Assembly (NCBI GenBank): GCA_009617715.1
Contig: VTFK01000170.1
Span: forward strand, 434,001 to 498,000
Direction: 5' to 3'
Source: Plectrocnemia conspersa
Taxonomy: Eukaryota > Arthropoda > Insecta > Trichoptera > Polycentropodidae
Length of the DNA stretch: 64,000 nt
Position 1 is the first letter of the stretch. Every line of letters begins with the position of its first letter. The notes under the pieces are model-generated. The model saw nothing but the letters and a program-made list of their open reading frames with translations, was not told where the DNA came from and made no database searches. Position numbers and translations under genes: made by a program. Positions 22,301 to 33,585 of the stretch are shown in pieces.

Positions 22301-24936
22301 ATAATTACATACACATTTTGCAACTCAAAAAATCAATTTAGAGAAACAATAAAAATATTTGTCGCATAAAAAATAATGTAATATATTAAAACGATAAAAA
22401 TCAATTTATTGCTAGAATTTAATCTTAGAATGGAAACGTCATTTTAGATCCAAACTCAATGCAAAAAGACGATTATGACACGGTCTTACACAGTCTTCTT
22501 GCGTGGTATAAAATCACATCATTTGATAAGTCAAAAGAATCTTCCCAAATGTAGATATTGAAACCAATAAACTAGCAGTTCAGGTTTCAGACACATATGC
22601 ATCTTCAGACCGGTTTACCGGCCTATATAGTTAAAACGGTTAAAGGAATTTTTTTATAGATTCTAATAGTAGGACAATGGTATATTATAGGTACCTTATT
22701 ATACGAAAGAGCATGACAAAAAATAAAACACAAATCGGTTATAAAATGTGAGATAAAGCACGTTGCCACGTATAGTCCAAACAAATATTTGACAACTAGT
22801 ATGTGAATTAAATTTTTAACTAAATTATATTTTCGTCAAAGTGTATGCACTTACATGTACTATTTCTGTACTTACAGTATAAAAATATTTTTTGCAAATA
22901 TACAGGAAAGAGGATCGACAAAGAGGATTCCCGTCTTTCGTTGTTGCTCAATTTGCTCCGAGAGCGTACCAAGGCTTTTGACGTCTTCGGCGGTTTGTTG
23001 AATCAGTTCCCGGCCATCAGATACATAAGACCGGAATGGTCAGGATATAATTTGATACAACGTTTGAATGGCCAATTCCGTGATTTCTTCTTGGTAAGCT
23101 AATAAAAGAGACATGTGTATTTATGCTGAAAAAATTACATTTATGTATTTGCAGCGAAATTAATGGAACACTGTATTATGAATTGCTTGCGAAATATGTT
23201 GTAATTGTACACCTAATTATTTAAAATAAAGTATTTTATATATATTTTTTACAGGACACTATAAACGAACATCGTAAAACAGTCTCAATCGAGGACGAAG
23301 ATCTTATCCACACTTATTTGTGCGAAATGAACGAGCGTTTGAAGACAGAGCCGGATACGACATTCACAGGTGATCTATTATATAAATAAGATGTACACTG
23401 AGCAATGAAAAATGTTCTGGAAGAGTGTTCCAAGAATTAGTCTCTGACAAATGTCGATAGAGGAATGTCTCCGTTCATGTTGATTAATCTTGTTTCCCTC
23501 TCGGAGACTTTGTTACTAATAGCGTCCCAACATATTTTCCCAAAGACTTCTTTTGAACCTATCAAGATGCTGTGTATCTCTCACAATACTTTACATCTAA
23601 TTAGTTTAATATATTAATAATCTTTCATGTTTTAGACCTATGCATTATCAATAAATTCCATTACACTTTTTACTCGAGTTTGTTACCCTTGACACTAAAA
23701 TATTTCTAAATCAAGTTCTACTGCAGCTCGCCTTAAAGAGCATATATACATAATCCGATTCTCTCGAAGAAATCATATCCTCTGTTCTCTTTTGTACATT
23801 TTTTAATATCTTGAATACACTACTTAAATATAATAACTTAACTCAATATTACTATTGTATGTTAAAATAATGATTACAGATGATCAATTGGTAATGATAT
23901 GCGTTGATTTGTTCATCGCTGGATCGCAAACCACAGCCAACACTTTAGATTTCCTGTTCCTGTTCATGATGACCCATCCAGAGGTGCAAAAGAAAGTCCA
24001 ACAAGAGCTTGACGAGGTTTTGATGAACAAAGCTCCATGTCTAGAAGACAAAAACATGTAATATAAAGCAACATTATCCATTTAATTGTACACAAATCCA
24101 TGTATTAAATCGTTTTTGTAATAAATACAGATTACCGTACACAATGTCTGTCCTACATGAAACCATGAGATTTATAAATATTGTGACTTTGACTGGACCG
24201 AGAAGGACTTTGTGCGATACTACACTAGATGGTCACATGATACCCAAAAACTCAGTTGTGCTAATCAGTCTTTATTCCGTACACATGGACAAGGCAATAT
24301 GGGGCGATCCGGAAAAGTTTAGACCTGAACGATTTATTCAACCACAGGACGGAAAACTGAATGAAAAATTAGTCGATAGGATTATGCCATTTGGACTTGG
24401 TAATACATTTATTATATTAGATTATTAGATAAGGATAAACTAGCAAAATTTTAGTTAAATATTTTTATTCTTCATATCGATATTGTATAGTTTTAATTTA
24501 ACGCTATTCTTCTCCAGCTGCATTCATTAAGTTAAACAGATAATCTATTGTATTGGCTATTATAGTATCATTGTCATATCTAATATTATTGATACGCAGA
24601 CAATTAACATTTATCATATCAATATTATATATTACGGTGAAAATGTATGCTTTTTATGACTTTTGTTATAAGTGAAGATTTGTGTCTAATAAACATTTAT
24701 ATAGTATGTCTAAAATTAATATAATGTTATTTACAGGACGTAGGAGATGTTTAGGTGAGACTTTGGCAAAAGGAGCTGTGTTCCTGTTTTTCACTGGAGT
24801 CATGCAGCGCTTCACGTTGGTTCCGTGCGATGGTATAATGCCAGAAATAGAATTGAATGCCGGAATAACTATCAGTCCACCAAGATACAATGCCACAATA
24901 TTACCGAGACATTACAATAACGTTGTTACTAAATAA
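16376..24936 (+). CDS. Cytochrome P450, CYP2 clan, CYP305-like, eight exons
   Basis: Membrane-bound haem monooxygenase of the endoplasmic reticulum. Exons: 16376-16457, 20403-20657, 21521-21742, 22906-23093, 23255-23369, 23880-24057, 24131-24399, 24737-24936. All joins are GT-AG and in phase, giving 502 residues, a normal insect P450 length. Residues 3-20 form the membrane anchor, followed by basic KPKK and the proline hinge YPPGPKW (25-31). Landmarks: C-helix W122-Q-E-H-R126, I-helix A301-G-S-Q-T-T306, E357-T-M-R360, P412-E-R-F415 and haem loop F434-G-L-G-R-R-R-C441. The wording LGLKLG, EGRPDSFF-RLR and W-EHRQF places it in the CYP2 clan near CYP305, with CYP15 (juvenile hormone epoxidase) as the main alternative. 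The start ATG at 16376 sits in a good context and yields the anchor. The substrate is not known from sequence. Confidence 0.93.
16458..18780. other. CYP305-like gene intron 1, proximal part
   Basis: AT-rich intronic sequence. It contains three exact TAAGTCACG words (17279, 17547, 17941) and, near 18607-18628, overlapping palindromes GTGACATTAATGTCAC and GTCACGTGAC. These are the only candidate regulatory words noticed; no ORF of interest. Confidence 0.5.
18842..19030 (-). pseudogene. mariner transposase C-terminal relic in P450 intron 1
   Basis: The minus strand encodes LFPNLKKWLGGKRFGLNEEV, then AYFEGFQNSYYLERIDKLENR, a stop where the family has Trp, then KKCVELKGDYTEK and a terminal stop. 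These are the last about 60 residues of a mariner transposase. The rest of the gene is absent upstream, so this is a 5'-deleted relic. It lies inside intron 1 of the CYP305-like gene in antisense orientation. Confidence 0.85.
19031..20402. other. CYP305-like gene intron 1, distal part
   Basis: AT-rich intronic sequence; nothing recognised beyond the splice acceptor TTTCAG ending at 20402. Confidence 0.5.
21916..22175. mobile_element. hAT-like MITE in P450 intron 3
   Basis: The left end TAGTGGCGTAGCAATGGGG and the right end CCCTAGCTACACCACTG are inverted copies of the same end sequence as the MITE at 10100-10219. Inside are G-rich and C-rich blocks (GGGGGGCGGACCGCCCC; GGGGGGGTGCGGCGGC). A clear 8-bp target duplication was not found. 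It lies in intron 3 of the CYP305-like gene. Confidence 0.65.
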
Positions 24937-25311
24937 ATAGTTTTAATGTATTATTATGTAATTGCTTTAAAGTAAGATTAATATGTTTATTATAAAGAAG
25001 GACGCAAAGATTCAACATAATGAATCTCAACAAAAATTAATTTGAAGTATTATAATACAAATAATGACAAAATATTGTATATAACATAATATTTATCCTG
25101 ATCAAAACTTTTATATTATTATTACTATCAACAAATCTCTATTTAATGAGCATATATAAATGTGTGCATTAAAGAGCAATTAATCGGCATTATAACAAAA
25201 CAATTTTTCAGTATATACCATGTTACTAATATTATGTATACATTATAAAACACAATTCAAACGTTTTTGTCAGATCTTTATGATTTAAAAAATAAAATAA
25301 ATAAATCACGT

Positions 25312-25369
25312 TTACTTAAATCTTTATTATTTTTTTTTTTTTTTTTTTTTTTACTTAAATCTTTATTAT
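25312..25369 (-). mobile_element. Poly(A)-only retroposition footprint with 19-bp target duplication
   Basis: TTACTTAAATCTTTATTAT occurs at 25312-25330 and again, identically, at 25351-25369, with 20 T's between. This is what target-primed insertion would leave if only the poly(A) tail (minus strand) were copied. It lies about 380 bp downstream of the CYP305-like stop codon. Confidence 0.75.
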
Positions 25370-25813
25370 CCTAAATATTTTATTTACTATCAATCAAATA
25401 TACTACTAAGAAATAACTCTTTCACGTACATAGCTGTCACTTGGATGAAAAGCATTTTTAGGAAATTGTGATATTCATATGTCAAAGTCAATGTTAAGGT
25501 TTTATAAATAAAACTGTAGTTGTTTTTTTAAATATATAATTTATTAAGACAAGCATAATATAATTATTAAATATCATGTCTGTTTTTATGGCGAGAGCAA
25601 ATTCTATGAATTAAATTGTATCAATAATCATTAAGCGTTGAAACTAACATCATATACATTGTAAGAAGACTTTGTTACCACTACATTACTCGAGTTCTAC
25701 GACTACAATGCTAACATTATTTATAATAAGAAACTAGTCACAGTAATACTCTTCAGTATATCATTCAACAATACAACACTACTGATAAATTAAAACTCTT
25801 ATAAATATTAAAC
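25370..25813. other. AT-rich spacer, nothing recognised
   Basis: No coding frame or repeat was recognised. Confidence 0.5.
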
Positions 25814-25928
25814 GATTAAAACCCCTTGGCAGGCGACTTTTTTTTTCATTTATGGGTAAAAAAAAAATATATTTTATAAAAAATATTTTTATTTTTTTAA
25901 ACACCGATTTTCTAATAATTTTTTAAAT
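25814..25928 (+). repeat. Dispersed repeat shared with 63791-63930
   Basis: Both copies have ATTAAAACC, then GGCGACTTTTTTTTTCATTT and ATGGGTA, then AAAAAATATTTTTATTTTTT and AACACCGATTT-like words. The 63.8 kb copy adjoins a Tc1 transposase relic, so the repeat may be a Tc1 terminal region, but no inverted partner was found. Confidence 0.7.
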
Positions 25929-26029
25929 GAGTTGCAGCAGGTGGTCTTCTAGGAGGGGTAGAACTCAACAAAAATGTGACGTCTTTTTAATCCTTCCAAA
26001 TCAAAACCAACATTTTTCTCTTTCTATAT

Positions 26030-26285
26030 CACACTTTTACCCCTGGCTATTTGTTTTGTTTGTCTCATAAATTGACACACATGATAGGGGTGATTGACTT
26101 CGTGGCCAATGAGACTCAATGTGAATCTAGTAAGACCGTTTATTACAATATTTGCATAAGTGTGAGGGATGATTATCGGCGAGACATTTCCTCCGAGTGG
26201 TGGTGAAGCTGACGCAGGTGATGATGCCCGTGGATGATCCCCAGGGTTCTTGTGGCTGTCTGCAGTGAGTGTTAGGAGGTAATTC
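26030..26285 (-). mobile_element. LTR-like end of the Gypsy fragment
   Basis: On the minus strand this follows the pol frame and contains CACCACCACTCGGAGGAAAT, a GTAATAAACGG block (polyadenylation-type signal) and TACTAGATTCACATTGAGTC. Related sequence at 14960-15310 and 11440-11640 supports a repeated LTR. Because pol passes straight into it without the rest of pol, an internal deletion must lie near 26280. Confidence 0.55.
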
Positions 26286-27440
26286 TTCTTGCGGCGATGG
26301 TCGTTCTTTGTGCCCCGTAGTGGATCGGTGAGAAGCTGTTGATGTGTTAAGGTGCGTGCGATAAACCTGTTTATCATGCCCAAAAATCGTCATAGCTTCT
26401 TCATTTTGTCGGGGCGAGGATAATTGGTGATGGCTGAAACATTTTCAGGAAGTAGCATGATGCCCGCCTATGACACGCGGTAGCCCAAAAAGTCGACCTT
26501 CTCTTTTCCAAAGATCAATTTAGCGGAGTTGATCAGTATTCTATATTCATGCAGTCGGGTCAAGAGTTGTTTTAGGTGCTCTTCGTGCTGGTGCTGGTCT
26601 TCGGAAGCGACAAGTATATCGTCAATATACATGAAACAGAAGTCGAGGCCATGTAGCGCCGAGTCCAAAAAACTGGTAAGTTTGGGCGGCATTACGCAAT
26701 CCAAAGGACATAAATGGGAATTTGTACAACCTGAACGGCGTTTAGATGGCAGTATTTTGATGTCCTTCGGAGCGACAGGTATTTGGTGAAAGGCCTGCAC
26801 TAAATCGATGGTGCTAAAAACATTTTTATTCGCCAATGCGTGAGCGAAATCCTTGAAGTGCGGGATCAGATACGAGTCGTGTATCGTTTGCGCATTGAGT
26901 GGGCGATAATCACCACATATACGCCACGCCACTGTCCAGGAATCTTCTTGACGAGGTTCAAAGGTGACGAATAGGGAATTACTGAAGGTCGGATGATCCC
27001 GTCGTTTAACAGTTATTGAAACTCGTCATTTTGTTTATCTGGCGCTAGTCGTCGAGGGCGATTTGAAACAGGAGGTCCTGGGGTGGTTCTAATGTGATGC
27101 GTGCTTCGACCGTCTTTGTAGCGATGACATCTTTGCTGGCTGCATGATTTCGGAAAACTTTTCATTATATAATGGTATATACTGAATTCCTTGTGTTTCA
27201 AAATAGTCGTGCCGTCGATGAGGCAAACGAGTTTCAAATCGACAATCAAGTGGAAGTGCCGAAGGAAATCGGCACCGATGACGGGTTTCGTGATGTTGGC
27301 GATGATAAATCGCCACAAAATCGATAGAGAGCTGTCACCATCGGAATGTGCGGATAATTGTTTCATTCGCTATATAAACGCATTCGACCACATAATTCGC
27401 CACATACGACTACCTGGCAAGGATCAGATTGGACTTCATA
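26286..27440 (-). pseudogene. Gypsy-family LTR retrotransposon pol fragment (protease end and reverse transcriptase)
   Basis: Minus-strand order: protease C-terminal region with KPVIGADFLRHFHLIVDLK (27366-27013), then reverse transcriptase with RICGDYRPLNAQT, FSTIDLVQAFHQIPVAP and catalytic F-M-Y-I-D-D (26932-26468), ending FGKEKVDFLGYRVS, then LPENVSAITNYPRP and FLGMINRF in another frame (about 26450-26330). The wording is that of Ty3/Gypsy elements. Frame breaks lie between 27013 and 26932 and after 26468. RNase H and integrase are missing. It sits between the two P450 genes, antisense to them. Confidence 0.9.
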
Positions 27441-28339
27441 ATCCTGTTTGAATTTATTGAATATACTTCAATCGAATTGTGCTTGTCAGATAAATAGGTG
27501 ATAATTATCTATCTGTATTGTCAATTTCTTCAGCAGTTTCCTGAAACATTTATAATATTATATTAGTGTTACCCGTGATGATTGTAAGTTTTTAAAGGAA
27601 TAGTTCCTAGTTAAAATTATTTATGATGGAAGAAGAGAAAGGAAGACGATCTGCGGAAACTAACCATATGACACATGTCGATGCTAAAAACACGTTGGTG
27701 GATTTAAATACCATCAGATCATATACCAGCATTTTTAATTTGTAGCGACAGATATACATCATCAGTCAAGAGACAGGCACCATCGGAGGGAATTGTCATG
27801 CACAAGTGACAAACGGACCCCGAACCCCTACTTTTCCATAATCTGAGAGATTCGCAAGGGCTGCTTTGTATAGTTCGCTGTACAAACGTCCACAAAATTA
27901 TCAACCAACTCCATATGCGCCGACCCACCATATCAGCTTAAATGAGTCCTAATTTCTCCTCTTAGTTTAATTTTGCAACTATAAATTGCTAAGACGGGGA
28001 GTACTGTAGCTACTCATATACAACATCAGTCAAAAGACACAGCAGACGCGAATATGAAGTCCCACTGAGCTATGCTCACGAACTAAGCAATTATCGACCA
28101 GCACTACCGAAAACTTTATATCGAAGCCACAACATACGCTTCAAATTTTTAAAGCTTGTGATATTTATTATAGTTTTGATTTGTTTTGAATTAATCAAAA
28201 AAGTTTGAGTTTTCCATGTAAATTGGTGTCAGTAGTATAAGTAATGTTTATTAATTGGTATAGAATAATATTTATAGTATGTATAAAGAAGATTTATAGA
28301 AATATACAAAGTCGGTGCAGAGGTTTGTACAAGAGGAGC
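27441..28339. other. Intergenic, with weak internal duplication
   Basis: ATATACATCATCAGTCAAGA at about 27752 and ATATACAACATCAGTCAAAA at about 28016 are similar in sequence and surroundings, about 267 bp apart. They might be parts of LTR or leader sequence of the adjoining Gypsy copy. No gene was recognised. Confidence 0.4.
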
Positions 28340-28490
28340 GTTCCCAGGCGCTGACCTCTTGACTACAATGGGCAAAAATAAGGAACGCAATCACGACTTT
28401 CTAGGGCACTCTAAAAGCTTGCAGCTGAAAGTCGCCGAGCATTGACGGATTGTCGGCACCGCTTCTTAGGAACTTCAAAGTGCTTCATTT
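28340..28490 (+). repeat. Dispersed repeat family R3, copy B
   Basis: It contains GAGGAGCGTTCCCAGGCGCT, GGAACGCAATCACGACTTTC, CTAGGGCACTCTAAAAGC and TTGACGGATTGTCGGCACC. This is the most regular copy, and the best one to use as a query for the family. Confidence 0.75.
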
Positions 28491-28954
28491 TTGCTTAAAA
28501 TACCTCCGTCTAAACCGTAACAGAATTCCGCCAGGCAAGGGATTTTAAATTATGAAGTAAGAATAGTATTCACTTTTTTTTTATTAGCATCAAAAGTAAA
28601 TTACATTAATCATCGATATTCTGCATCTCATATTTCAAAAAGAAAAACTTGGTGTCATTTATCTGTATTAATCATTATCAATATGAAACCAAATAAGCAA
28701 AACAAGGTAGTACATCCTCAGCATGTACAATTCTATATATTGACTAGAATATGTGACTAATGCGAAAAAAATTGTGAAGAGGGCAATTTCATTGTTTTGG
28801 TCTAAATATGGATTGGTTATTCATATTATTGGTGATATCGAATAGTCTATAACGAAATCGAAAACTCAGTAGACCTTTGACGGTCAACTGGATTAGATCT
28901 ATTAGTCGAGTGCTTGGCATCGCAAAGTAGATAATCCAAATTACGAGCAGCATA
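28491..28954. promoter_or_regulatory. 5' flank of the CYP6-like gene
   Basis: AT-rich upstream region of 460 bp. The last 60 bases before the start codon are the likely 5' untranslated leader. No confident TATA box or initiator was chosen. Confidence 0.35.
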
Positions 28955-30567
28955 ATGGTGATCGAGTCAAATTCCGAAACAATCATATGGACTGCAGTAT
29001 CAGTAATCTGCGTCTTTATACCTATCTGCATTGCCGTGTATTTCATTTACATGACGTACACTTATTGGAAAAGAAGAAATGTCAAAGGGCCAAGTGTAAT
29101 ACCTTTTTTCGGCCACTATCTCAGAGTATACCTTGGATCTATCACCGAATCTGAGCTATACAAGGAAATATATGATGCATTTCCACTGGATTCAGTCGTC
29201 GGATTGTATCGAGGGTTCAAGCCCGAGCTGTTGCTACGAAGTCCCAACAAGATTCGGCTGGTCGTATCTGAAAACGATAGTTTTGAGAATCGTTCGAAAT
29301 GCTTTGCAGAAGATTCAGTGTCTTTAAAGTACACGGTGTTCCATATGAGAGGTGATTTGTGGTGCAACTCTAAAGTGATGTTATCGAACGCATTCTCCAT
29401 ACCTAAGATGGACAGAGCCCTACGACTGATTGTAAAAACAAGTATGTATTTTACCAAGTATATGAAATTTAAAGTCGGAGATATGGCCAATTTAGAAATT
29501 ATGAAGCTGGTGGATTTGTTTATCATTGAAGCTCTCACTAGTTACATTTTTGGCATCGAAAGGAATATAGATATTGACGAGGAGGTTCCGTTCAGCTTGA
29601 TAGAAGGCATTTTCGACAAAGATGGAGCAAAATTGGTCGAAATTTTGAAGAAGCAGGTATTTCCGAACTTTTTCAATTCGTCAAATGTTGAAACAATGAT
29701 GCCCAAGATTGAAAAACGACTGAAGAAATATTTAATGAATTTGTTTTATACAAGACAAGAGACGGGAGATCCCAGATATGACTTTATCGATGTACTTATC
29801 GGTATGAAAGGGTACGCTAAGGACTGCAACACAACGTCTGATAAATTGAGATTTGACACTGCGTTTTTATGTGCGCATATGATTGGATTCTTTGCTGCTG
29901 GTTATGAGTCTAGTTCTTCTCTGCTTTCTCTAATGATGTACGAGATCGGTATGAATGAAGAAATACAAACAAAGTTGTACGAAGAATATGTTCTAACTAT
30001 GGCGCAGCACAACAGTAAAATTACTTCTACGTCAGTATCAAAAATGAAATACTTGGATATGATTGTTAGGGAAACGATGAGGAAATATCCTGCCGTTGGA
30101 GTTTTGAAGAGGGTATGCAATTCAAATTACCGATTTCCGGAAAACAATTTCACGGTCGAAAAAGGCACTGAAGTACTGATACCCGTGATGGGTTTGCACA
30201 GCGATCAAGGCTTCTATCCAAATCCCGAGAACTTTTGGCCGGAAAGGTTCAACGAGACTAACACAGCCCACAGACACAGCATGAGTTATCTGCCGTTTGG
30301 CCAAGGATCCCGCAAATGCATAGGTACTGTTCAATGGTATTAGGTGTGATAAATTTGTTTTACTTCTTTTTCAAACTTTCAGGTGAGTGTCTCTCTAAGA
30401 TGTTGCTCAAAGTTGGAGTCATAACTATTATAAAGGATTTTAAGTTGGAACATTGCGATAAGACCATGACGAGCATTATGGTTGCCCCCAAGCCGATCAT
30501 TCAAGCTAGTAGCGAGGACATATGGATGAACTTTAAGAGGAGAATAGAATATGTCGATGAAGTTTAA
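28955..30567 (+). CDS. Cytochrome P450, CYP3 clan, CYP6-like, two exons
   Basis: Microsomal haem monooxygenase; CYP6-like enzymes commonly oxidise plant toxins and insecticides, but no substrate can be named here. Exons 28955-30323 and 30383-30567 join within a Gly codon (intron 30324-30382, GT-AG, 59 bp), giving 517 residues. An N-terminal anchor (about residues 9-35) precedes YWKRRNVKGP. Landmarks: I-helix A315-G-Y-E-S-S320, E373-T-M-R376, KYPAVGVLKR, P429-E-R-F432 and haem loop F448-G-Q-G-S-R-K-C455-I-G. The intron lies directly after the haem loop. Two departures are notable: the C-helix reads W136-C-N-S-K140 where most P450s have W-x-x-x-R, and the I-helix has E-S in place of the usual acidic-Thr pair. 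It is otherwise intact, so it may be a functional but divergent enzyme. Confidence 0.93.
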
Positions 30568-30679
30568 TGAGCATTAAATGGAAACTGTTAATATACATTT
30601 ACTTTTATTATTTTCTATACATCTAAATTTGTATCTTTAAACTTATCTTGTATTCATTTTTAATAATAATATAGTTCAA

Positions 30680-30685
30680 AATAAA
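30680..30685 (+). terminator. Polyadenylation signal of the CYP6-like gene
   Basis: AATAAA lies 113 bases after the stop codon, within a normal insect 3' untranslated distance. Confidence 0.55.
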
Positions 30686-30699
30686 AAAAATATGTTATC

Positions 30700-31020
30700 A
30701 TTTCTTATGGATTTCAAATACTAATTTAACACTGAAGGTGCTGCACTTTTGCGCGAAAAAACACACGTATAGCCGCCATATTTGCACGCAATCGAAAAAA
30801 GTGTCAAATAATCGCAATTTTCATATTACTAAAATTACGCTACCAATAATTATAAAAGTTGGTGTAGGCACTCACCAAATACAATATCAAAGAGAAATTT
30901 TCGGTCTTAAATATTCAATTTATGCAAAATATTTATCGGCTCTCTATGGAAGAGAAATAATTTTTTAACGCTACCTGTAATAAAAGAAGTTCTCTTATTT
31001 ATGTCTTCTCTTTATTGATG
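30700..31020. other. Intergenic, nothing recognised
   Basis: Mixed-composition sequence with no assignable ORF or repeat. Confidence 0.45.
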
Positions 31021-31570
31021 GTTGTTTTATCGGCATTGCGCGCTCCAACTGCAGGAAGCGCGTGCAGGTGGCCCTAATGAGGGCTGTTTGTGCGAGTATC
31101 TCGGATTAGGACAGAAAGGCTGTCCGTGAATGGTGCTGGACGTCTTTGGGGCTCCGAGAGGGGAGGTCCTATTGGTGCTCCGCTGCGTCAGGTGATAGGG
31201 GCGGCCGTCTTCGCGGTCGGAGTAGCTTTTGCAGAAACGTTCGAAAGCTCGGAGGTTTTTCTTTGACGCAACTAGGTCTTGGTGGGTAAGAAGGCCCGGG
31301 TTCTCCAGGCCGAGAGCGGAGTGGAGCTGCATTCGCTCCTCGTCTAGAAGCGGGGGTTGTATGTACTGTATTTCCATTGAGCTGAGACAATTTCCGGGAG
31401 AAGAAAGTTAGCGGTTGCCAGTCTCTCATGGAAGTGTGCTGGAGGACTGCCCCCGCGGTTGCGTCGGTAACTGTTATAACAAACACATAAAGAATGACAC
31501 ATTTGAAAGGAAACCGACGACTATTATAACAAACACAGGAAGTAACCAACCTATTTGATGGCAACGAAAC
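31021..31570 (-). pseudogene. GC-rich LTR-retrotransposon fragment with RNase H start
   Basis: On the minus strand, VTDATAGAVLQH and DWQPLTFFSRKLS (about 31470-31385) match the beginning of the Gypsy RNase H domain, with a short deletion in the T-D-A motif. Downstream (31377-31027) a proline- and serine-rich open frame of 116 residues follows that does not continue RNase H. The segment is much richer in G and C than its surroundings, so it is probably a recent insertion or a chimera of two elements. No LTR was identified. Confidence 0.6.
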
Positions 31571-32420
31571 AAATGTGGTTTGTAAGTTTTTTAACCAGCA
31601 GCACTCGACTGCGAGCTGTGCGTACTACGGCTGTGCGTCGGCGATCATAGTAGTGCGCGTCTGCCCTTACCAGGAAGGGTGGCCAAATAACCAGTACTAT
31701 ATTGGTAAATCCAGTACGAATGGTTGCCTTAATATAAAGATGACGATACTCAACTTAACTATACGATACTAATAAGTTAATAATATTTGTATCATATCAT
31801 AAATTGAATCAGCGCAACCTAACCTAACAAGTAGAGTTTTGGCCATAAGTAGTAAAATGTGCAACATGAATGATATTGTTCGGTATTACCCCCACTTAAA
31901 AAATCTAGATAAATCTAATTCAATAATCTATAAATAGGTCTTCACAAGATTATTTTTACTTAGCCTCTCTTTATGTTTTTATTTTTTATTTCTTTATAAA
32001 ATCTTTTTCCCCTATCTAGATTAAAACACCTTCTTACCACCCTCCTCCAATTAATAATAAAACATATCAATATTTACAACGAATAATAAAAAAGGGACAA
32101 CATTATTCATTTATTAATTTTGTTGTATCATATTACAAATTATATAATATATGTTAAGAACCATTATATTTTTATTTGAGAGGTAGATTTTTTTGAAAAA
32201 TTATATAATATAGGTAAAAAATACATTGTTTTGAGAATTAAGGATATTTGCATAATTTACATTTTGCTTGTTTGTTATTTTAGAAATAAGTCTGCATTTT
32301 CTAAAGACAAATGTAAAATATTGTTTTCAGGACTGCAGCCACGATATTTATAAATTGCCTCTCATCGAAAAGGAATTTTGTCCGACCCGAGAGACGAGAA
32401 TTGCTGCCTCGAGTAGTCGC
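31571..32420. other. Intergenic, nothing recognised
   Basis: A GC-richer patch (31590-31730) adjoins the retroelement fragment and may belong to it. The rest is AT-rich without features. Confidence 0.4.
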
Positions 32421-32425
32421 CCGAG

Positions 32426-32620
32426 ACGCCAATTACTCCAAATGGAGGCATCATTTATTTTGAATGTGGGCGCCACTTGATTATATTTAAAACGGTATCG
32501 ATATCTAGAAAAAAAATTGGAGAATATATACTAAGTTGTATAATAAACGCCAATTATTCCAAGCGGGGGCGCTACTTACTCTGAATGTAGGCATTATTTA
32601 ATTATATTTCACATGATGCA
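32426..32620. repeat. Two-copy tandem duplication, about 121 bp unit
   Basis: ACGCCAATTACTCCAA at 32426 and ACGCCAATTATTCCAA at 32547 begin similar segments that share TGAATGTGGGC/TGAATGTAGGC and TTATATTT blocks. No coding potential was seen. Confidence 0.7.
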
Positions 32621-33585
32621 ATTTATCCCTTACCGGTCGCTTGAAAAGGCCTCTCGGAGCTATTCATATTGTGACTTTGTTAGCTTTAGAAGCAAAAACA
32701 AATAGAGATAAATTCAAAATCTTCTTACAATAAAAATGTGACACAGTATAACCAGATGTTATTCGACTACTCTAGTTAAAAAATAGATTGACTGTGTTGC
32801 GGTTATAAAGTAGATAACTGCTCTATAAAATAGAGTACCGATGGGCGTACATTAACGAAATTCAATAAATAATGCGTTACTAAAAATGTTTTGACCTTGT
32901 CTCCCGCTTTTAACCGATAATAATTTTGTCTGCCGCATACTAAGTATTATATTAAAAAAAAAATAAAAGGGAATTTGGTCTCACTAAATTTTTCTATATT
33001 CGATTCATAAATTCCCAATTTTTTTATGAAAACGTTGAAGTTTGATTGGCTTATTATTGCGATTTTTTTTTATATGAAAATAATGTAAATGTTAAAAACT
33101 TAAATATAGCTATAATTTATGGGATGAGATCGTCATTTTCAGTAAGAATAATTCAACCGAATATAATTGTGCTGTATGCGGGCCGCTTGAAGGACATAGG
33201 TGGAAACGATAACAATTATCTATAATCGTTGCATGTTTTACCCAAGGGTTAATATTTTTCGGAATTATTTTTCTTATTTTTTAAGGGCAGTGACTTGAGT
33301 TTATGGTATATAAGTTTGTTGGAAAATTAATAAGTGTATTAATATAATCCAGAAAAAATTGACAATACACGAGCTAAAAATAATCCAAGATCATAAGTAT
33401 CGAAATTTAGAAGAGATAATTCAATGAATTCAGGGCGTATATTACAAAGTTATTTTTATATAAAAATCCGCCCACCTACACATATAAATAATCGGTAGTT
33501 TTTCACTCATTTATTACAATACCGATTTATTTAAATGCTAATCAGCTTCAAATTTATAATTCGATAGGGGTTTGTTCGTTACTGC
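32621..33585. other. AT-rich spacer, nothing recognised
   Basis: No ORF, repeat or structured element was recognised. Confidence 0.5.
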
